From: Bacteroidaceae bacterium
GTDB taxonomy: Bacteria; Bacteroidota; Bacteroidia; Bacteroidales; Bacteroidaceae
Direction: 5' to 3'
Assembly: GCA_017379075.1 (NCBI GenBank)
Contig: JAFNXL010000053.1
Span: forward strand, 1-61,371
DNA: 61,371 nucleotides
This document shows, in pieces, positions 58,360 through 61,371 of the stretch. Numbering within the stretch: position 1 is the first letter of the stretch; each line of letters starts with the position of its first letter. Made by a program: the position numbers and the translations under genes. The notes beneath the pieces were generated by a model that saw nothing but the letters and a program-made list of their open reading frames with translations, was not told the origin of the DNA and did not search any database.

Positions 58360-60696
58360 ATGATCAAAAGAATACTGATGTCTGTACTCATCATCATGGG
58401 TGCAGCTATGGCCGTGTGTGCGACCGAAGACAAACCCGTACGCGACGGGAACACCATTGCCGGCCACGTCATTGAACTGGAAACCGAGGAGGGACTGCCC
58501 TTTGCCACAGTGAAAATTGTAGAAACCGGAGCCGGAACCACCACAGACGAGAACGGAAACTTCCTGTTCAAGCACATTCCCGAGGGAGAATATACCCTGC
58601 GTGCCGAGATGATGGGCTTTGTGCCATTGGAGAAAAAGGTTACGGTGAGAAAGGAATTTGCCGTGGACGTACACTTCGCCCTGGAAGAGATTGCCCTGGA
58701 CATCAACGAAGTCGTTGTCTCGGCCAACCGCAACGAGGTGAGCCGCAAGGACGCCCCCGTGGTGGTGAACGTGCTGGGAGAGAAGCTTTTTGAAACCACC
58801 AACACCACCGACCTTGCCAAGGCGCTGAACTACCAGTCGGGCATGCGTGTGGAGAACAACTGCCAAAACTGCGGCTTCCCCCAGGTGAGAATCAACGGTC
58901 TGGAAGGCCCCTACTCGCAGATTCTCATCAACAGCCGCCCCATCATCAGCGCCCTATCAGGCGTGTACGGACTGGAGCAGATTCCCGTGAACATGATTGA
59001 GCGCGTGGAGGTGGTGCGCGGAGGCGGGTCGGCCCTCTTCGGCGCAAATGCTGTGGGCGGAACCATCAACATCATCACCAAAGACCCCATCAACAACTCT
59101 TACCAGGTGGCCTCCACCCTCTCCAACGCCAACGGAAAGTCGTGGGAGCAGTACATGGGCGCCAACGCCTCGCTGGCCGGAAAGGACAATGTGTACGGAC
59201 TGGCACTGTACCAGACCTACCGCAACCGCAATCCCTACGATGACAACGGCGACGGCTTCTCCGAAATAGGAAAGCTCAACATGAACACCTTTGGCTTGCG
59301 CGGATATTACCGTCCGTCGCAGAACGGCAAGCTGGGCGTGGAATACCACACCACAAACGAGTTCCGCAGAGGCGGCAACAAGTTCAGCCTGGAACCCTTC
59401 GAGACCGACATCACCGAGCAGACCAAGCACGTCATCAACAGCGGCGGACTGAACTATGACCACTTCTTTGCCGACTACAAGCACAAGCTCTCCGTCTTCG
59501 CCTCGGCACAGCACGTTGACCGCAACAGCTACTACGGCGCGCAGCAAGACCCCAACGCTTACGGCAAAACCAAAGACCTCACCTGGGTGGCGGGCGCCAC
59601 ATACACGGGCGATTTTAACAAGGTCATCTTCTCCCCCGCACAGTTCACCGCCGGAGCCGAATACCAACAGGACAACCTGCACGATGTGATGAGCGGATAC
59701 GGACGCGACCTCAAGCAGGACGTGAAGATTGCCAGCCTGTTTGCGCAGAACGAATGGAAGATGAAACTGTTCAGCCTGCTGGCCGGCGTGCGCATGGACA
59801 AGCACAACCTCATCGAGAACGCCATATTCAGTCCGCGCGTCAACCTCCTCTACAAACCCCTGGACAAGCTGCAGGCACGCGCCACATGGAGCACAGGCTT
59901 CCGCGCCCCGCAAGCCTATGACGAGGACCTGCACATCACCGCAGTGGGCGGCGAGGGCGTGCTCATCTCGCTGGCCGACGGCCTGAAGCCCGAACGCTCC
60001 AACAGCTTCAGCGGATCTGTGGACTGGACCGACCAGGTGGGCCACTTCCAGTACAACCTGCTGCTGGAAGGATTCTACACCAGCCTGGACAACGTCTTCT
60101 ACCTCCAGAACATCGGTTCCGACACCAACGGAAACGCCCTGCAGGAACGCCGAAACGGAAGCGGCGCCGAGGTGTACGGAGTGAACATAGACGGAAAGAT
60201 TGCCCACGGAAACGACGCGTCGCTGCAAGTGGGATTCACCGCACAGCGCAGCCGCTACAAGGAACTGACCTCGTGGAGCGAGGACCCCACCGTGCCCGCC
60301 ATCAAGAACATGCCCCGCACCCCCAACCTCTACGGCTATTTCACCCTCACCGCCGCACCGGTGCGCCACCTCGACATCTCCCTCTCCGGCGTGTACACCG
60401 GCCGCATGCACGTTCCCCACTTCGCCCCCACCGATGAAATCCCCGACGGATTCCCCTACTCTTACATCGCAAAGGACGAGATGGTGCGCACGCCCCACTT
60501 CTTCGACTTCAACACCAAGGTGGCCTACACCTTTGTGCTGCGCGAGCACATGAAGTTGCAGCTCAATGCCGGCGTGCAGAACATCTTCAACGCCTTCCAG
60601 AACGACCTGGACAAGGGCACCTATCGCGACTCCGGCTATTTCTATGGCCCCACACAGCCCCGCACCTTCTTCATGGGAATCAAGATTTTCAATTGA
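58360..60696 (+). CDS. TonB-dependent outer-membrane receptor with CxxC plug
   Basis: 778 aa. Signal peptide about 1-21, then a carboxypeptidase-regulatory-like domain (GHVIELETEEGLPFATVKIVETGAGTTTDENGNF), a TonB box region (INEVVVSA, 115-122), a plug with NNCQNCGFPQVRINGLEGPYSQILIN (Cys168 and Cys171) and RVEVVRGGGSALFGANAVGGTINIITK, then a 22-strand barrel ending YGPTQPRTFFMGIKIFN. The CxxC plug is typical of one Bacteroidetes receptor group. With the His-rich neighbour a metal or metal-chelate ligand is inferred. The TGA stop merges with a GAGYRRT repeat. Confidence 0.9.
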   Translation: MIKRILMSVLIIMGAAMAVCATEDKPVRDGNTIAGHVIELETEEGLPFATVKIVETGAGTTTDENGNFLFKHIPEGEYTLRAEMMGFVPLEKKVTVRKEFAVDVHFALEEIALDINEVVVSANRNEVSRKDAPVVVNVLGEKLFETTNTTDLAKALNYQSGMRVENNCQNCGFPQVRINGLEGPYSQILINSRPIISALSGVYGLEQIPVNMIERVEVVRGGGSALFGANAVGGTINIITKDPINNSYQVASTLSNANGKSWEQYMGANASLAGKDNVYGLALYQTYRNRNPYDDNGDGFSEIGKLNMNTFGLRGYYRPSQNGKLGVEYHTTNEFRRGGNKFSLEPFETDITEQTKHVINSGGLNYDHFFADYKHKLSVFASAQHVDRNSYYGAQQDPNAYGKTKDLTWVAGATYTGDFNKVIFSPAQFTAGAEYQQDNLHDVMSGYGRDLKQDVKIASLFAQNEWKMKLFSLLAGVRMDKHNLIENAIFSPRVNLLYKPLDKLQARATWSTGFRAPQAYDEDLHITAVGGEGVLISLADGLKPERSNSFSGSVDWTDQVGHFQYNLLLEGFYTSLDNVFYLQNIGSDTNGNALQERRNGSGAEVYGVNIDGKIAHGNDASLQVGFTAQRSRYKELTSWSEDPTVPAIKNMPRTPNLYGYFTLTAAPVRHLDISLSGVYTGRMHVPHFAPTDEIPDGFPYSYIAKDEMVRTPHFFDFNTKVAYTFVLREHMKLQLNAGVQNIFNAFQNDLDKGTYRDSGYFYGPTQPRTFFMGIKIFN

Positions 60697-60855
60697 TGAG
60701 CGATGAGCGATGAGTTGTGAGTTTTTGTTTGGACATAAGAAACATTTTGAGCGATGAGCAGTGAGCGATGAGTTGCGAGTTTTTGACAAAAGAACATAAG
60801 TTCAGAAGAAGCTCAATGCTCACTACTCACTACTCACTGCTAATCGCTCACTATC
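60694..60855. repeat. Composite heptad block, copy 2
   Basis: Same order as 29721-29872: forward heptads (containing the TGA stop of the receptor), TTTGGACATAAGAAACATTTT-like spacer, heptads, TTTTTGACAAAAGAACATAA plus TTCAGAAG, then inverted heptads. Confidence 0.85.
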
Positions 60856-60945
60856 ACGTCATCCTGAACTTGTTTCAGGATCTCACCGAGTAAAGGGGTA
60901 AGTAAAGGCTCGCGGTGAGATGCTGAACTAAATTCAGCATGACGT
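60856..60945. repeat. Large inverted repeat with nested hairpins
   Basis: ACGTCAT...TCTCACCG (60856-60888) pairs with CGGTGAGAT...ATGACGT (60913-60945). Each arm has its own small hairpin (CTGAA-TTCAG). It can form a cruciform. The CATCCTGAACTTGTTTCAGG pattern is familiar as a dispersed palindrome in other bacteria (recollection, not checked). Confidence 0.8.
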
Positions 60946-60959
60946 AAGGCCACATACCC

Positions 60960-61047
60960 GCGTCTTTACAGACGCCATTATTATGTAGTCACAAAAAACC
61001 GAGGGCTTAAAAGCCCCCGGCTATTCAAATCCACGTCTTTCAGACGT
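60960..61047. repeat. REP-like hairpin cluster, copy 3
   Basis: GCGTCT-N4-AGACGC (60960-60975), GGGCTTAAAAGCCC in a CCG/CGG stem (60999-61020) and ACGTCTTTCAGACGT (61033-61047), in the order seen at 29922-30008. Confidence 0.85.
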
Positions 61048-61058
61048 ATTTTCTCTCA

Positions 61059-61098
61059 CTGCTCATCACTCATTTCTCATAGCTCATCGCTCAAAGCT
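61059..61098. repeat. Inverted heptad tract
   Basis: CTCACTGCTCATCACTCATT and following bases, the same family as at 14655 and 60820. Confidence 0.75.
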
Positions 61099-61105
61099 AT
61101 ATATT

Positions 61106-61158
61106 CTCCCCATAGAGGGGGAGATGCCCCAAAAGGGGCAGAGGGGGTCTTCTACCCC
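61106..61158. repeat. GGGGGAG/TGCCCC hairpin element
   Basis: CTCCCC/GGGGAG (61106-61123), TGCCCCAAAAGGGGCA (61125-61140) and GGGGGT/ACCCC (61142-61158). The last arm runs over the stop codon of the next gene. Confidence 0.75.
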
Positions 61159-61371
61159 GCCAATCCCCCATCATCCTCGTCCTCGCCCGTGTCGGGATCG
61201 GGATCGGGCGTAGGTTCAGGATCCGGTGTAGGTTCGGGTTCCGGTGTTGTGCCAGGATCGGGGTCTGATGTTCCGCCCGCAGAACTGCCGGACGATGAAC
61301 CCGAATCGGGTTTGGTGAGCGAGATGAGGGCGTTCATCTGCGCTATGAACGATTCTATGGCCTCGCTGGGC
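61152..61371 (-). CDS. C-terminus of an unidentified protein with acidic Pro-rich tail (cut by window edge)
   Basis: About 72 residues are visible, reading in from the right edge. It begins PSEAIESFIAQMNALISLTKPDSGSSSG, then Ser/Gly-rich sequence, then a PDP/PEP repeat (DPDPGTTPEPEPTPDPEPTP) and an acidic end (GEDEDDGGLAG). The N-terminal part is outside the window, so the family cannot be named. The tail suggests a flexible linker or surface extension. The Met at 61337 is probably internal. A hairpin element overlaps its stop. Confidence 0.6.
   Translation of the reverse strand, partial: PSEAIESFIAQMNALISLTKPDSGSSSGSSAGGTSDPDPGTTPEPEPTPDPEPTPDPDPDTGEDEDDGGLAG

Larger units (their letters stand above)
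60697..61151. other. 455-bp gene-free repeat hub
   Basis: It contains, in order: the heptad composite (60694-60855), a 90-bp inverted repeat (60856-60945), REP-like hairpins (60960-61047), inverted heptads (61059-61098) and a GGGGGAG/TGCCCC hairpin pair (61106-61158). No gene or RNA gene was seen. Confidence 0.8.

Noticed and set aside
58242-58475. 77-codon frame ahead of the TonB receptor
   Set aside because: Overlaps the receptor start in another frame and begins just after the MITE-like element.
58957-60789. 610-codon minus-strand frame opposite the TonB receptor
   Set aside because: Val/Gly/His-rich shadow translation with no known motif; the plus strand has a complete receptor.

Overview
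The window looks like chromosome from a Bacteroidales bacterium, most likely Prevotellaceae (inference, no 16S present). The evidence is repeated Bacteroidetes-type promoters (TTTG or TTG, 19-20 nt, TAnnTTTG), families largely confined to this phylum (DUF4835, DUF4491, DUF4293, DUF3127, the Bacteroidetes omega subunit), a T9SS type-B (CHU_C) sorting domain, a PorT-like barrel and a SusB-like GH97 enzyme. No complete transposase, integrase, CRISPR array or phage gene was seen, so the gene content is mostly core. The accessory signal lies in the intergenic DNA.

Layout. 1-2586 (-): a secreted six-hairpin-type enzyme, cut by the left edge, and an M60-like metallopeptidase, from one promoter. 3062-7844 (+): thioredoxin-fold lipoprotein, GH5, SDR, asnA and a NagX-like acetyltransferase. 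7970-11510 (-): uvrA and a T9SS-type secreted protein, divergent from 11600-13674 (+), a LysM/binding-protein lipoprotein-like gene and a PorT-like barrel. 13675-15360: 1.7 kb without a convincing gene, full of repeats. 15361-20560 (-): a lipoprotein, a YdjC-deacetylase/serine-hydrolase fusion, DUF4293, rpoZ and bamD. 20694-23162 (-): uvrB and DUF4405. 23291-29721: EamA transporter, Nudix, bcp, LemA/TPM pair and a large metzincin. 30300-35312: an ABC exporter (-) divergent from a two-component system plus ogt (+), with a paired palindromic operator between them. 35922-40126: M49 peptidase and GH97. 40469-51177: DUF3127, then a long co-directional run dnaN - exonuclease - coaBC - DUF4835 - recN - TPR protein - tilS - zinc-ribbon protein - DUF4491 with ATGA/GTGA overlaps. 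51374-53530: GH89. 53531-54434: decayed mobile-element DNA. 54435-57275 (-): cyclophilin, RluA-type synthase, fabG, TetR. 57458: initiator tRNA-Met. 57665-60696: His-rich small protein and TonB receptor with a MITE-like insertion between them. 61152-end (-): partial gene with an acidic/Pro tail.

Function. Glycan and glycoprotein scavenging (six-hairpin enzyme, M60-like, GH5, GH97, GH89, deacetylase fusion, metzincin, M49) sits beside housekeeping replication and repair (uvrA, uvrB, recN, dnaN, ogt) and envelope biogenesis (bamD, LysM, PorT-like).

The least explained material is a set of dispersed repeats: heptanucleotide tandem tracts in both orientations, hairpin clusters of the GCGTCTTnnAGACGC and GGGCTTnAAAGCCC type, 41-bp and 42-bp tandem arrays (the latter bracketed by a 30-bp direct repeat), and two small inverted-repeat elements. 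Two of the composites start right at a stop codon and share the same internal order, which suggests a mobile or recombining intergenic repeat system rather than random low complexity.
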